DNA of 25,890 nt from Reclinomonas americana ATCC 50394. Taxonomy: Eukaryota > Jakobida > Jakobea > Jakobida. The translations under genes and the position numbers were made by a program. The stretch lies in contig PS015067.1 in assembly GCA_048213135.1 (NCBI GenBank), positions 58,289 to 84,178 on the forward strand, in the 5' to 3' direction. Below the pieces are notes generated by a model. That model ran no database searches. It saw nothing but the letters and a program-made list of their open reading frames with translations, and was not told where the DNA came from. Below, in pieces: positions 10,359 to 20,146 of the stretch. The first letter of the stretch is position 1, and each line of letters starts with the position of its first letter.

Positions 10359-11797
10359 ATGTCTCGCTTCTTTACTCTTCTCGCCCTCATGTCTGTGGTG
10401 GCCGTTTTGGTCGCCACGAGCAGCGCTGAGCCGCTTCTGCGCGGTGGTGCAGTGGCTGTCACGGAGGTGCGTGCTGTGTGTTTGAGCACACACACACACA
10501 CACACACAATACTCCGAACTCACATGCATGCGTGAGATGCGCAGCTCGTCGACAAGGTGGATCCGGTCACTGAGCTGCAGGCGCTGCGCGACTTTTACAA
10601 CAGCACCAATGGCCCCAACTGGACCAGCAACCAAGGGTGTGTGTGTGATTTTGTGGCATTTCTGATGACGCGCGTGCATTGCATCACTCACTCTCTATTG
10701 TGTGATTAGCTGGACTGACCCCGATGCCACCGACGTGTGTGACTGGTTCGGCGTGTCGTGCCGCGACGGAACGCACGTCACCAACCTCATCCTGCCCAAC
10801 AACAACCTGCGCGTTGCGTCCATGAAGAAACCAAGACGAGAGAAATGCGTGTCATGCTCACTGTTGTTGTTGTTGGCGTTGCAGGGTTCCATCGTGAGCT
10901 CGTTTGGTGCGCTGGTCAACCTGGAGGTGAGTCGTGTACAATGCGTCGCTCCGCTTTTTGCGCTCGTGGCTGACGTTTCTGTTTTCTGTGCGCAGTACCT
11001 CGATCTGTCGCAGTGCGTCAGGACTCCCGTTATTGTTTTGCTTCTTTGAATGTACTCATTCGATTGTCGCTCAGGAACCAGTACCTTGCCGGCAACCTCC
11101 CGTCCGTCAACTTCACCAAGCTGCTGCACGTTGACCTGAGCGTGAGTGATTTGTTCTGTGTTTGCTGCGCATTTTTCCGGTGCATTTCACTCACACACAC
11201 GCGGCTCTCTCGTTCACAACAGATGGGCCCCAACTCGTTCTACCGCGGTTTGTGGCCGCGGCCATTGTCACTCTTTTTTTGCATCTCGTCTGTTCCTCTG
11301 ACATGCTCCCCTTCGGCCGCAGGCGCTCTCACTGGCCCTGTGCCCGCTGGCCTGCTGCCGAGCACCCTGCTCTTCTTCGTGCGTGTGTGCTCTCCGTCCC
11401 CTCTGTCACTCGTGTGCACTGCTGACACTTCGCAAAACAGGACCTGAGCAGCCAGCAGTTCTCCCGCATGCCGAACGCCGTCCTGAACCTGCCCAACGTG
11501 ACCCGCTTCACCGTGCACAATAACGGAATGGTGCGTGATGCTTGCTATCTTTGCTTGTGTTTCGTTCACACGGACTGATTGTCTGGTGCTGTGTAGGGCG
11601 GCTACTTCCCGTCATGGATGTCAACGACGTCGCTGACCTACTTCGACATTGGCAACAACCAGTTCGTGGGCTTCGGCACCCCGACCATGGCTGCGCCGCC
11701 GAAGAGCGCCACCTGCATCACCTCGTACAACAACTTCTTCTGCCCCTTCACTCCCGACTGGGTCAGCTCGCAGTGCCAGGGCACGTGCCACAACTAA
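10359..11797 (+). CDS. Small secreted leucine-rich-repeat protein
   Basis: Ten exons: 10359-10466, 10545-10636, 10710-10812, 10885-10926, 10996-11012, 11075-11141, 11223-11247, 11323-11378, 11441-11530, 11597-11797. They total 801 nt (266 residues). A signal peptide is evident (MSRFFTLLALMSVVAVLVAT). The LRR N-terminal cap follows: ALRDFYNSTNGPNW, then DVCDWFGVSC. After it come LRRs with LxLxxN-type cores: LILPNNNL, YLDLSQNQYLAGNLP, HVDLS, and FDIGNNQF. The C-terminus has four cysteines (ATCITS, FFCPF, SQCQGTCHN) that probably form a C-cap. NST and NWT are possible N-glycosylation sites. There is no transmembrane segment or obvious GPI signal, so the protein is probably secreted. The ligand and role are unknown. 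Exons of 17, 25 and 42 bp split the repeats. Confidence 0.85.
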
Positions 11798-11912
11798 ACG
11801 TGTGATCGTGTGGCCACCTCTCTCCACTCCAACCTCCCCCCTTCCCCCTCTTCATCGTCACCCGCACAGACAATGACCCAATGAAATGCGCGACGTAGAA
11901 CTGTGGCACGTT
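11798..11912. other. Convergent 3' intergenic spacer
   Basis: 115 bp between the LRR gene stop and the stop of the next minus-strand gene. It contains a C/T-rich stretch at 11820-11860 and no visible gene. Confidence 0.6.
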
Positions 11913-14900
11913 TCATGAGAAGAAATGTCGTGCAGATGATGCCAGTTGATGCAGTCGCTCGCGAGTGTCAGCATCACAACACGCGGTGGCTGCCGTCGAT
12001 CGCAGTGCCACCAGCAGGTATTGTCGCGCTGCAACCTGTTCGTCGGCCACCCACGCCTGCACAGCCGTGCGTACAGTCGCCTGCATGCGCTCCAGTGGTG
12101 TCACACGCTGTGTGCGTTCAGCTGCCATGAGTCTCACAATGCGAAAAAGGGCACGCCACCACAACACCACACCAACCGCTTCAGTATTATCGTCGTCGCC
12201 ATCGTCTCCGAACAGCGGCAACTCAGAGGCACCACTGGATGTCTTTTCGTGACCGAGAGCATAGTGCACCGCCCACCACAGTCGCTCCTTGTCGAGCAAA
12301 GCGCACCGCGCAGCGGCCGCAGAGATCTGTGCCATGCGATGAAACACAGTGGCGATGGAAGCAGTGATGGAAACAGCACCGCACCTGACTCGCGACCGCC
12401 ACCAACTCGACCACTCGGTCGAGTACGACCTGCAAGCGCTGCTGCAACATACGCCGTCGCTGTGACATGGAAGACGCAAGTTAGTGAACTACACAGTTGT
12501 AACTGGGGAGAAAAACGCAACTTTGTGTGGCACCACCGCAGAGCGACAAATGGCGCGCAAGCAGCTCAGCGCGCCATCACAAACGCCTGCTCGACTGTCG
12601 ACAACAGCACCGAGAATAACAGTGGTGGCGTCGAGCACCATCTCGCTGCGTGTCTCCACCTCTATTACTGCCGCGGCAGGTGGTGGTGGCAGAATACCAC
12701 TCATGGTGGACAAAAAGGCAGCAAAGTTGCCGGTTCCGAGTGAGGCCACCCGGGGCATGCTCTGCGGCTTGCGCGGCAACACCACCAACGGCGGTTCGTC
12801 GGTGACCAGCTGCGGAGAGCGGAAAGGAATGAGAAACAGAGAATACTGTGCGCTCTTCCTCCACAAACACAAACCATGCCGACAACCGTCGCTTGCAATC
12901 GTGGGTCGAGACACAGTGAGCCCAACACGCGCCACAGCTGGCGACAAGCGCGAGTCAGCGTGAGTAAGAGTGCACGTTGGCGCACGGCAGAAGCGACGCA
13001 ACTGTAAAACCGTCAGTCTGCTGCCCTTGCTGCTGGTGCAGTGCGCACACGGAGAGGCAAGTGGAGAGGAGTTGTCGCAGTGGTACGGGCGACGGCGAGT
13101 CGAACCACGCGGACCATTCAGGGGCCAGTGCGGCCATTGATTCCACCTGACCCAGACCCACGGCGATGCACACCTCCACGCAGCGCAACACATGAGTCAT
13201 GGCTGCGGCACGCCGACTGTTGGTGACTGTGCACGGAGGTATGACATGCAGTGAGCAGTGTGCACTGCCATTGTGTGCAGTACGTGGCTTGGATGAAAAC
13301 CTTGCAAAAGACGCAGTTGTGGCAAGGTCTTGCACAGCCACAGGCTAGCGACACATGCCCGCTCGACCACACCGCGCCACATTCGCATTTCCTCGCCCGC
13401 ACTGCAAACGTGTTTTTAAGGAGACATGCACGGCGCGAGAGAAGCAATGTATCACAACGCACCACGCTTGACGCACACCACTGTCGGAGAGCACTGCGAC
13501 CAGACACTCGGCTGCCACACTGGATTCGACAGCATCCTCGTCACGTGTGCGCAGCGCAAGCACCGACAGCGTTACAATCGCAGGTTTCCACCACGCCCCA
13601 ACTGTCAAGCTATGAGTGATGGGGACGGGCAGCACCAAGACCTGCACTCACCAATGTGTGCGACGGATGCCGACTGCTGCAGGGTCGACAGCAACGCCGA
13701 CGCCGCGTCTAGCAGCCCATCTTCGAGATGTGACTTGACGTGTGTGGCAGCCGGCGTCGATCGACCCAGACTGAGTACCACGAATGCGACAGCGGCTGGC
13801 GTGCGGGCCACGAACGGATGTTTGGCGAGTGCCAGCAACACTCGCCGCTCGCGATCACTCCACGACTCCACATGCTCAAACAGCCCATCGCTCACCGACC
13901 ACGGGTCGCCTCCTTCAAGCAATATCAGTGCATCCACAAGACGGTTGCGAAAAACACGCGTGCAGTGAACGCACCATATGCCGTCATCGCGCGATAGATG
14001 AGTTGCAGCGCCCGTACTGCACCGCCACCTCTGCAGCGCACAGCCCTGCTTGCCGTGTCGCGCACCAGCGGACCCATGACACGCAAGACGCAGGCTCGAC
14101 TCTGTCGAGGAGACAATAAGCACACGACACGGTGTAATCGAGGAAGCAGCAGTCACGAAGTCGCACCCATTCGTCGCCTCGAGCAAGACAAGCCTGCGTG
14201 CATTCGGCAAGTGTTTCAGCATGTTTGTATACAAGGAGCGAGACAGACACATGGTTCTCACTTTCAACACACAGGCGAGTGCACGTTGCCGCGTCGAGGC
14301 TTCTTCCACCAGCTGCGATTCCCCAGCAAAGCACGCCAGCAGTGACCACACAATCTCGCGACATTGCAGCACCGTCCCGGCAGCATGCACAAGACGACAC
14401 AGACTGCCGACGAGGAGTGACGAGTGTGGCGACACTGCCGTGGCACGTCGACACATGACAGCCATCAGCTGCGGCCACAACTGGCACCGACGGCCATCGA
14501 CCAAACACTCGTCCACAAAGCCCACCAACGCCTCATCCACACAAGACTTGTCGCTGGCATCGCTCGATCGCATGCACAGGCGAACCACCACCGCCACCGC
14601 GTCGTCGACAACAGCCGAAGAACGACAACCAAACACCACCAACGCGCGACACAAGCGAACAAGAACCGTCACATCGCAGTCATTGACAACGCCCATTGTC
14701 GCCAGTCCACGCGACAGCGCCATCAGCAGCCGTCGCGCCTCGTACACAGAGCCCGGCAACACGGGCAAACGCAGCAACGAGGCCGCGAGCTGCACCACCG
14801 ACGAAACATGAGTGTTGTGCATTGTCTGCAGCGCCTTCTCCAGTCGCGGCAACAAGTCCCGGCGAACGTGCTGCTGCCGTCGCCACGCCCATGTCCACGA

Positions 14901-15147
14901 TACACACTGTTCTGCAACCTGCTGTGCACGCACTTTGTTCCGCACCGATCTGCACGCAGGGGGAGGTGAGAGCAGTGGCGAGGGAGGGACGACACGACTG
15001 CAGTTATGCACGAAACGAGACAAGTCGCTCCTGCTGCCACTCACGCAGCATGTCGGTGGGAACCAGAATGCCCAGTCGACGTCGTGAGGGAGACGACGTG
15101 TCATCGGCGAGCTGCAGCACAAAGCGACACAGACGACGTGGTCGCAT
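11913..15147 (-). CDS. Large helical protein of unknown function (870 residues)
   Basis: Eleven inferred exons: 15147-15017, 14949-14157, 14101-13975, 13912-13652, 13601-13466, 13401-13301, 13226-13003, 12937-12875, 12809-12522, 12459-12385, 12326-11913. They sum to 2613 nt with the frame closed throughout. I do not recognise a family. The protein is rich in Leu, Ala, Val, Arg and Cys and looks entirely helical. Segments such as VLVRLCRALVVFG, LVGSLCRLVHAAG and LLALAKHPFVARTP recur about every 35-45 residues, as in solenoid proteins. The pattern loosely recalls FASTK, octotricopeptide or armadillo-type repeats, but I see no RAP domain at the C-terminus. The N-terminus (MRPRRLCRFVLQLADD) is basic and could be a mitochondrial presequence. 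An RNA-binding organellar role is a guess only. Exon boundaries at 13913-14156 are the least certain. Confidence 0.6.
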
Positions 15148-15300
15148 GAGGGAGAAGTAGCAGGCAAGGTAAGGATTCGGCGTTTGTTTCGTCGACTGAC
15201 ATCTTCTTTTTCGTGGAACAAGTGAGTGCACAAGCCCTTTCTTATCACAGTTATGTGGTAGCTGACCGCGGTGTGTTGCACAGGTGACGCGATCGACAAC
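15148..15300. promoter_or_regulatory. Divergent intergenic region, unknown helical protein / TMEM208
   Basis: About 150 bp between the two divergent start codons, so a shared or bidirectional promoter is likely. No core element is recognisable. Confidence 0.45.
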
Positions 15301-16137
15301 ATGGTCCGTGTGCATATGTGCAGTTGTCTCTCTCTCATCGCGCGCGCTTGTGTGTGACGCATGTGTGTGTGCATGCAGGCGCGCGGCAGCAAAGTGTACA
15401 ACCGAGTCAAGGACAACGAGAAGCATGTGGACCTGCTGAGCAAGATCGGCATGGGCGTCAATGTTCTGTGCATGCATGAATGCATTCATCTCATCATCAT
15501 CAACTCACTCTCACTCGTCGACGTGCAGGCGGTGTACGTGCTGGTGTGGTTCATGTTCTACTGGAATCGCATGACGTGGATGGGCTTTGGTCTGCCCTTC
15601 ACCACCTTTGCTGGTGTGACAGTGATGGTGGTGCGGTACTTTGGCTCGCACACGGGTCGTGACATGCTGGAGTCGGGCGACGACGACGATCTGACGCTGG
15701 TCAACGACCTGCGTAACACGAGCGAGTGGAATCACTTTTTGGAGTTGTGTGCTAGTGCACGACTGCACACCGTCTGTGCGCGCGTGTGGGCTGAAGAACG
15801 AAGGGTTTGTGCAGGATTGCCCGCGACGCACTGTACACGACGTGGGGTGTGCAGATTCTGAGCCTGATCTCCAACTGGTTCCTGCTGCTGGCGTTGTGGG
15901 TGCGTGCGTGCGTGTGTCGTGTGTGGGTGATGATGTTTGCGTGGGCGGTGGTTGTTGAACGTGCTGCAGCTGCCGGGCTGGGGCGTCTATAAGCTGTTTG
16001 GTCTGTGCGGATCGCGCGGTGGTGCCGAGAAGGAGTACGTGGAGAGCAAGGACGAGGAGAAGCGACGGCTGAAGAAGGAGAAGAAGATGGAGCGCATGGA
16101 GCGTCAGGGTCTCATCTACCGCGGCAGTGGTCGTTAG
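15301..16137 (+). CDS. TMEM208 / SND2 family ER membrane protein
   Basis: Exons: 15301-15309 (tentative), 15379-15462, 15529-15746, 15815-15899, 15970-16137. They total 564 nt (187 residues), with stop TAG at 16135-16137. Membrane segments are seen around AVYVLVWFMFYW, WMGFGLPFTTFAGVTVMVV, and VQILSLISNWFLLLALW. The soluble loop has RDMLESGDDDDLTL, and the segment LIARDALYTTWGVQILSLI aligns with the LKDVILLTAIVQVLS region of TMEM208. The basic C-terminal tail (KRRLKKEKKMERMER) is typical of the family. Known: SND2/TMEM208 acts in the SRP-independent route that targets membrane proteins to the ER. The start is uncertain: the 9-bp exon coding MVR gives phase 0, but ATGs at 15361 and 15373 are in frame with exon 2 without splicing. 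Confidence 0.85.
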
Positions 16138-16414
16138 AGAGAAAGCGGGTGCGACGAGATGGGAGGCATCGCAGAACTGCAAAGATGAACCACGAGCAAA
16201 AAAGTTCTGGGGTTTGTTTTTTTCTGCGTCTCACACCGCCGACATCTCTCTCACACACTGCGTCGAAATAGCCGAAGACAGGTGAAAGAGAGTCGCAGCG
16301 AGTGAAACACGCACACATTGACACACACACACGTTGAAAGCATTAACAGCAACATGCACAGACAAAATAGAGAAGAAGGGGGTTGGTTGCAGAGGGGGAG
16401 AAATGGAGGCAACG

Positions 16415-16416
<2 letters not shown>

Positions 16417-16494
<78 letters not shown>
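16417..16494. repeat. (CA)n microsatellite, left of gap
   Basis: About 39 uninterrupted CA units. It is followed by ACAACAACG and then a GGTAC tandem run that enters the gap. Confidence 0.97.
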
Positions 16495-16495
<1 letters not shown>

Positions 16496-16533
16496 CAACA
16501 ACGAACGTAAGTACGTAGGTACGGTACGGTACG

Positions 16534-17193
16534 NNNNNNNNNNNNNNNNNNNNNNNNNNNNNNNNNNNNNNNNNNNNNNNNNNNNNNNNNNNNNNNNNNN
16601 NNNNNNNNNNNNNNNNNNNNNNNNNNNNNNNNNNNNNNNNNNNNNNNNNNNNNNNNNNNNNNNNNNNNNNNNNNNNNNNNNNNNNNNNNNNNNNNNNNNN
16701 NNNNNNNNNNNNNNNNNNNNNNNNNNNNNNNNNNNNNNNNNNNNNNNNNNNNNNNNNNNNNNNNNNNNNNNNNNNNNNNNNNNNNNNNNNNNNNNNNNNN
16801 NNNNNNNNNNNNNNNNNNNNNNNNNNNNNNNNNNNNNNNNNNNNNNNNNNNNNNNNNNNNNNNNNNNNNNNNNNNNNNNNNNNNNNNNNNNNNNNNNNNN
16901 NNNNNNNNNNNNNNNNNNNNNNNNNNNNNNNNNNNNNNNNNNNNNNNNNNNNNNNNNNNNNNNNNNNNNNNNNNNNNNNNNNNNNNNNNNNNNNNNNNNN
17001 NNNNNNNNNNNNNNNNNNNNNNNNNNNNNNNNNNNNNNNNNNNNNNNNNNNNNNNNNNNNNNNNNNNNNNNNNNNNNNNNNNNNNNNNNNNNNNNNNNNN
17101 NNNNNNNNNNNNNNNNNNNNNNNNNNNNNNNNNNNNNNNNNNNNNNNNNNNNNNNNNNNNNNNNNNNNNNNNNNNNNNNNNNNNNNNNNNNNN
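16534..17193. other. Assembly gap (N)
   Basis: 660 undetermined bases flanked on both sides by CA repeats of the same orientation, which suggests an assembly break caused by repeats. Confidence 0.95.
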
Positions 17194-17203
17194 AGGAGAC
17201 GAC

Positions 17204-17285
<82 letters not shown>
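17204..17285. repeat. (CA)n microsatellite, right of gap
   Basis: About 40 CA units in the same orientation as the left-hand array. Confidence 0.97.
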
Positions 17286-17289
<4 letters not shown>

Positions 17290-17312
17290 AGCAAGGAAAT
17301 GATTTAGGGAGG

Positions 17313-17928
17313 TCACCGACGCCTCGGCAACTCGAGACTCGGCCGCCGTAGTGCACCAGCTGCAGCACCGGCAGTGGACTGCGCCACTGACGGTGGCGTG
17401 CTCGTACCGCGGGCGGAGGCGGCGCCGAGGCTCGGTTGCGGTCCGACTGACGAGTTCGAGCGCGGACTCTGTGCCGGCACTCCGAAGCTCAGGTTCGCAC
17501 GCATCGGAGCACCGAGTGCGGCCACCGCCATCGACGTCGTGCTACCGAGCCGTGGTGGCCCCGACATGTGACCGGTGGTGTTGTGTCGCAACAGGAATGG
17601 ATCGGCGGCGGCAGCAGCGGCGGCCGCCGATGCCGAGCTGCCCGACTCGCCATCTTCGTCCCTAGAGAGATGCCACGACTGTGAGCAACAAGGAAGCGAC
17701 ACGGCGAGGCTCGTCGCCTGCCACGCAACTCGTCCACATGGGAGAGCAAGTGCAGTCGATGAGACGACTGCGTCGAGTCGCCTGACGAACGACTGCCATG
17801 ACTGTTGGTGACGAGCAGATCGGCGACTGGCGGCGCCTGTGTGCCCATGGGGAAGTCGTGCATGGGGAAGGCGACCACTGTCGGCGCCTCGCCGAGCAGG
17901 TCACGTGAAGGCATGTCGCGCGCAATAC
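17313..17928 (-). CDS. Low-complexity protein of unknown function, 3' exons (5' end unresolved)
   Basis: Two exons are supported: 17928-17730 and 17661-17313, joined across intron 17729-17662 (donor GTTGCG after GA, acceptor TCTCTAG). The first visible exon starts in phase (two bases complete a split Gly codon), so at least one exon lies upstream at 17929-18394, where a 67-N gap and low-complexity DNA hide it. Alternatively translation starts at the internal ATG 17914-17912 (MPSRDLLGEAPTVVAF). The readable protein is about 180 residues, disordered, and rich in Ser, Ala, Pro and Gly, with a run of about nine Ala. It ends ALRRPSLELPRRR. RRPSLE fits a basophilic kinase site (inference). No domain is recognised. 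Consistent splicing supports it as a real gene. Confidence 0.5.
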
Positions 17929-18394
17929 CTGACAGAACAAGAGAGAAAAGCGTAAATTCATCTGCGCCAAGACACCAAACCTCTCTCTCTCTCTCTCNNN
18001 NNNNNNNNNNNNNNNNNNNNNNNNNNNNNNNNNNNNNNNNNNNNNNNNNNNNNNNNNNNNNNNNCGAGTGTGTGTGAGAGAGTGTTGTGTTCGCATGTGT
18101 GTGAGAAATAGCACGCACAATGCATCACATGCGTGTGAGAGGCGCATTCACAGCACACACACACTAGCACACACGCAAGAAGCACACAGCGCATGCGCGC
18201 GCAAGAGACAGACAGACGCAAACTGAAACCCACTCTCTCTCACACTCTCTCTCCTCACGCACGCACACACACGCACACACACATGTACGCACATCACTCG
18301 CAGCACACACGCGGACGCTGTGACGGGGGAAGCTTGAGAACGAAGCTCGCGTGTCCTCCACAATCAGTCACAGTCACGCACTTTTGTCACGCGA
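17929..18394. other. Low-complexity divergent intergenic / 5' region with gap
   Basis: CT, GT and CA rich sequence interrupted by an N gap at 17998-18064. It separates the low-complexity minus-strand gene from the plus-strand patatin-like gene. It should contain the missing 5' exon of the former and the promoters of both. I could not identify a convincing exon. Confidence 0.5.
17998..18064. other. Assembly gap (N)
   Basis: 67 undetermined bases directly after a CT repeat. Confidence 0.95.
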
Positions 18395-20102
18395 ATGGGA
18401 TGCCCTGCGTCGAAACGCGGTCAAGGCAGTGACGATGACATAGGCGCGCACCGCTCACCCGCCTACGGTGCTGTGTCGTCGTCCACTGCAGCAGCAGCAG
18501 CAGCAGCACAGAACCGAAAGAGTTCTTCTTCGTCGTCCTCGGGCACTGGGAATAGCAGCAACAAGAAGAAGGGCGGCGGCAGTGGATATGTGTACTCGCA
18601 GCCGCCACCGCATCCTGCTGCTGGCAGTGTGCGATCGCTTTGTTGCGTGTGTGTGTGTGTGTTGGGGGGAGAGGGAGAGTGCGATGGCAATGGCCACGCC
18701 AGCACACTTGCTGCTGGCGTGCCTCAGTCTCTCTCGCACTTCGTGAGTGCGTGCGTGAGAGATCTGTGTGTGTGAGAGTCGCATTGCATTCTTGTGTATA
18801 TTGCATGCATGTTTCTCCGTCTCTGTATTGCGTTTCCTCGTCCTCTCACTCGCCTGCGTCAGTCGCTTTCCATTGGTGCCTTGCTGCTTCCGTTGCCTTG
18901 CTCCCTGCATGCTTCGGCACTCTTGTTTCTCTGCTCGTGGCGTGGCCTCGCGCTCATGTTTCTCTGCTCTTCTCTGCGTTTGCCAGTCGCTTTCCACTGC
19001 TGGCTGCCTTGGCGCTTCCTTTGCCGTGCTCCCTACACTCTTGCCTCTACGCTGCATCACCCGTGGCGTCGCCTGTTTCTCTGCGTTCTAATCACGTTCC
19101 ATTTCTGTCTCCGTGCACCTCAATCGTTCTGCTCTTCGCTCACCTTCTTTTCCTACCTTCTCATCCACTCTCCCCCCCCTTTACCTCTCCCGCAGTACTG
19201 GAGGGCGGCGTGTCGCTGGAATCGTGCTACACTTACGTCGGCGCGCTGGACGCACTGACCAAGATCGACGCGCTGCACGCCATTTCGCGTTGTGGTGGAT
19301 CCATGATGGGTGGCGCAGTGGTGGCCACATTGTACGCACTGGGATGCACCGTGTCGGATATGAATCGTTTCTTGGAGAGCGTGCAAGCGTCACTGGACGA
19401 CATTCAGCCGGCGCCACCGACGGCGCTGGTGGCACCTGCCGATCTGGGCACGCTGCGCGTGGACAAAGCGCTGGGAGCAGAGGAGATGTGGGCCGTGTAT
19501 GAGGCGCTCGGCATCATTCTCAATGTGCGCGCCTACTCACCAGACGCCACCTTTCGACAAGTTGCGTGTGGCGCTGCCCGCCCATTTCTCATTCTCCGCG
19601 GTGCACTGACATGTAGCTCGCAGCTCAAAGATCGCTTCGGCATGACGCTCCTCATTGGTGCATACAATTTGACGCAGTCGGCACCGCACGTGTTTGGACC
19701 CGACAGTCATCCGAGTTTCGTTCGTCTCTTCCGATTCGTGGATCTCTTGGAAGTGACACTGCCTCACTTGTTTCCCCGACAGACATGCCGGTGAGGCTGG
19801 CCGTGCGGATTGCCATGTCGTATCCGCTTCTCTTTGCGCCCGTTGTGTGGAACGATGCTGTGTGGGTGGCTGCCGACTTTCACGTGGCCACGTTGCGTGC
19901 ATGTCGAACGACTGACGCACACTGGTGTGGGCGCTCACCGTCCTCCCACAGTCTGTGCCAGCTGGAGTCCATGTTGACAGACAAAAAGTCGCTGCGACTG
20001 GCGATGGAGCCACCAAAGCTCGGAGTGCCCGCCGACTGTCGCGTCTCTGCATCCTTTCTGGAGCAATTACGGGTGCTCACAAATCGCGCTTCCCACCCGA
20101 AG
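18395..20102 (+). CDS. Patatin-like protein with N-terminal acylation motif and altered catalytic motifs (3' end unresolved)
   Basis: Exons: 18395-18626, 19196-19560, 19624-19714, 19783-19891, 19952-20102. That is 948 nt (316 residues), ending at donor GTACGC (20103), so at least one more exon follows near the gap at 20151-20173. The start MGCPASKRGQ is a textbook N-myristoylation and palmitoylation motif, followed by about 65 disordered residues with Ala and Ser runs and KKK. The rest follows the patatin fold: GILEGG...YVGALDAL (oxyanion strand), GGSMMGGAVVATLYALG (nucleophile elbow), LKDRFGMTLLIGAYNLT, HPNMPVRLAVRIAMSYPLLF, and NDAVWVAADF (the place of the catalytic DGG/DGA). Patatins are Ser-Asp lipid acyl hydrolases. 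Here neither GxSxG nor DG[GA] is intact, so a non-catalytic membrane protein is likely. It could instead be an atypical active lipase. Confidence 0.75.
18627..19195 (+). other. Long pyrimidine-rich intron with internal duplication
   Basis: This 569-bp intron is far longer than its neighbours. Its body is C/T-rich on the coding strand. Two diverged copies of a unit beginning CAGTCGCTTTCCA lie at 18860 and 18984 (offset 124 bp), with a possible weaker third near 19092. No stop-free exon with good splice sites is convincing inside it. Confidence 0.65.
18860..19107. repeat. Imperfect tandem duplication, about 124-bp unit
   Basis: Copies 18860-18983 and 18984-19107 share blocks such as CAGTCGCTTTCCA, the following TTGCCTTGCTCCCT-like segment, and CTCTTG motifs. 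The divergence indicates an old duplication. Confidence 0.6.
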
Positions 20103-20146
20103 GTACGCTTGCCCAGGCACACTTTCTTCCTCGTCCTCCTCCCCCC

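Larger units (their letters stand above)
16138..17312. other. Intergenic region: microsatellites and assembly gap, no gene seen
   Basis: This region lies between the TMEM208 stop and the stop of the next minus-strand gene. It holds about 280 bp of unique AG-rich sequence, two long CA repeats, a short (GGTAC)n run at 16517-16533, and 660 N. I see no supported coding region in the sequenced part. Confidence 0.7.

Noticed and set aside
13605-15485. Uninterrupted 626-codon minus-strand frame as a single exon
   Set aside because: Its first part (above 14949) overlaps the TMEM208 gene and reads as non-coding. A spliced first exon at 15147-15017 joins in phase, and inside it 14156-14102 and 13974-13913 behave like introns.
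16231-17368. Several long frames of Cys-Val or Thr-His repeats across the N gap
   Set aside because: They are translations of CA microsatellites and N, with no gene evidence.
19307-19330. GGSMMGG as a genuine GxSxG lipase motif
   Set aside because: It has an extra residue between Ser and the next Gly, and the flanking helix aligns ungapped with patatins only if Met takes the Ser place.
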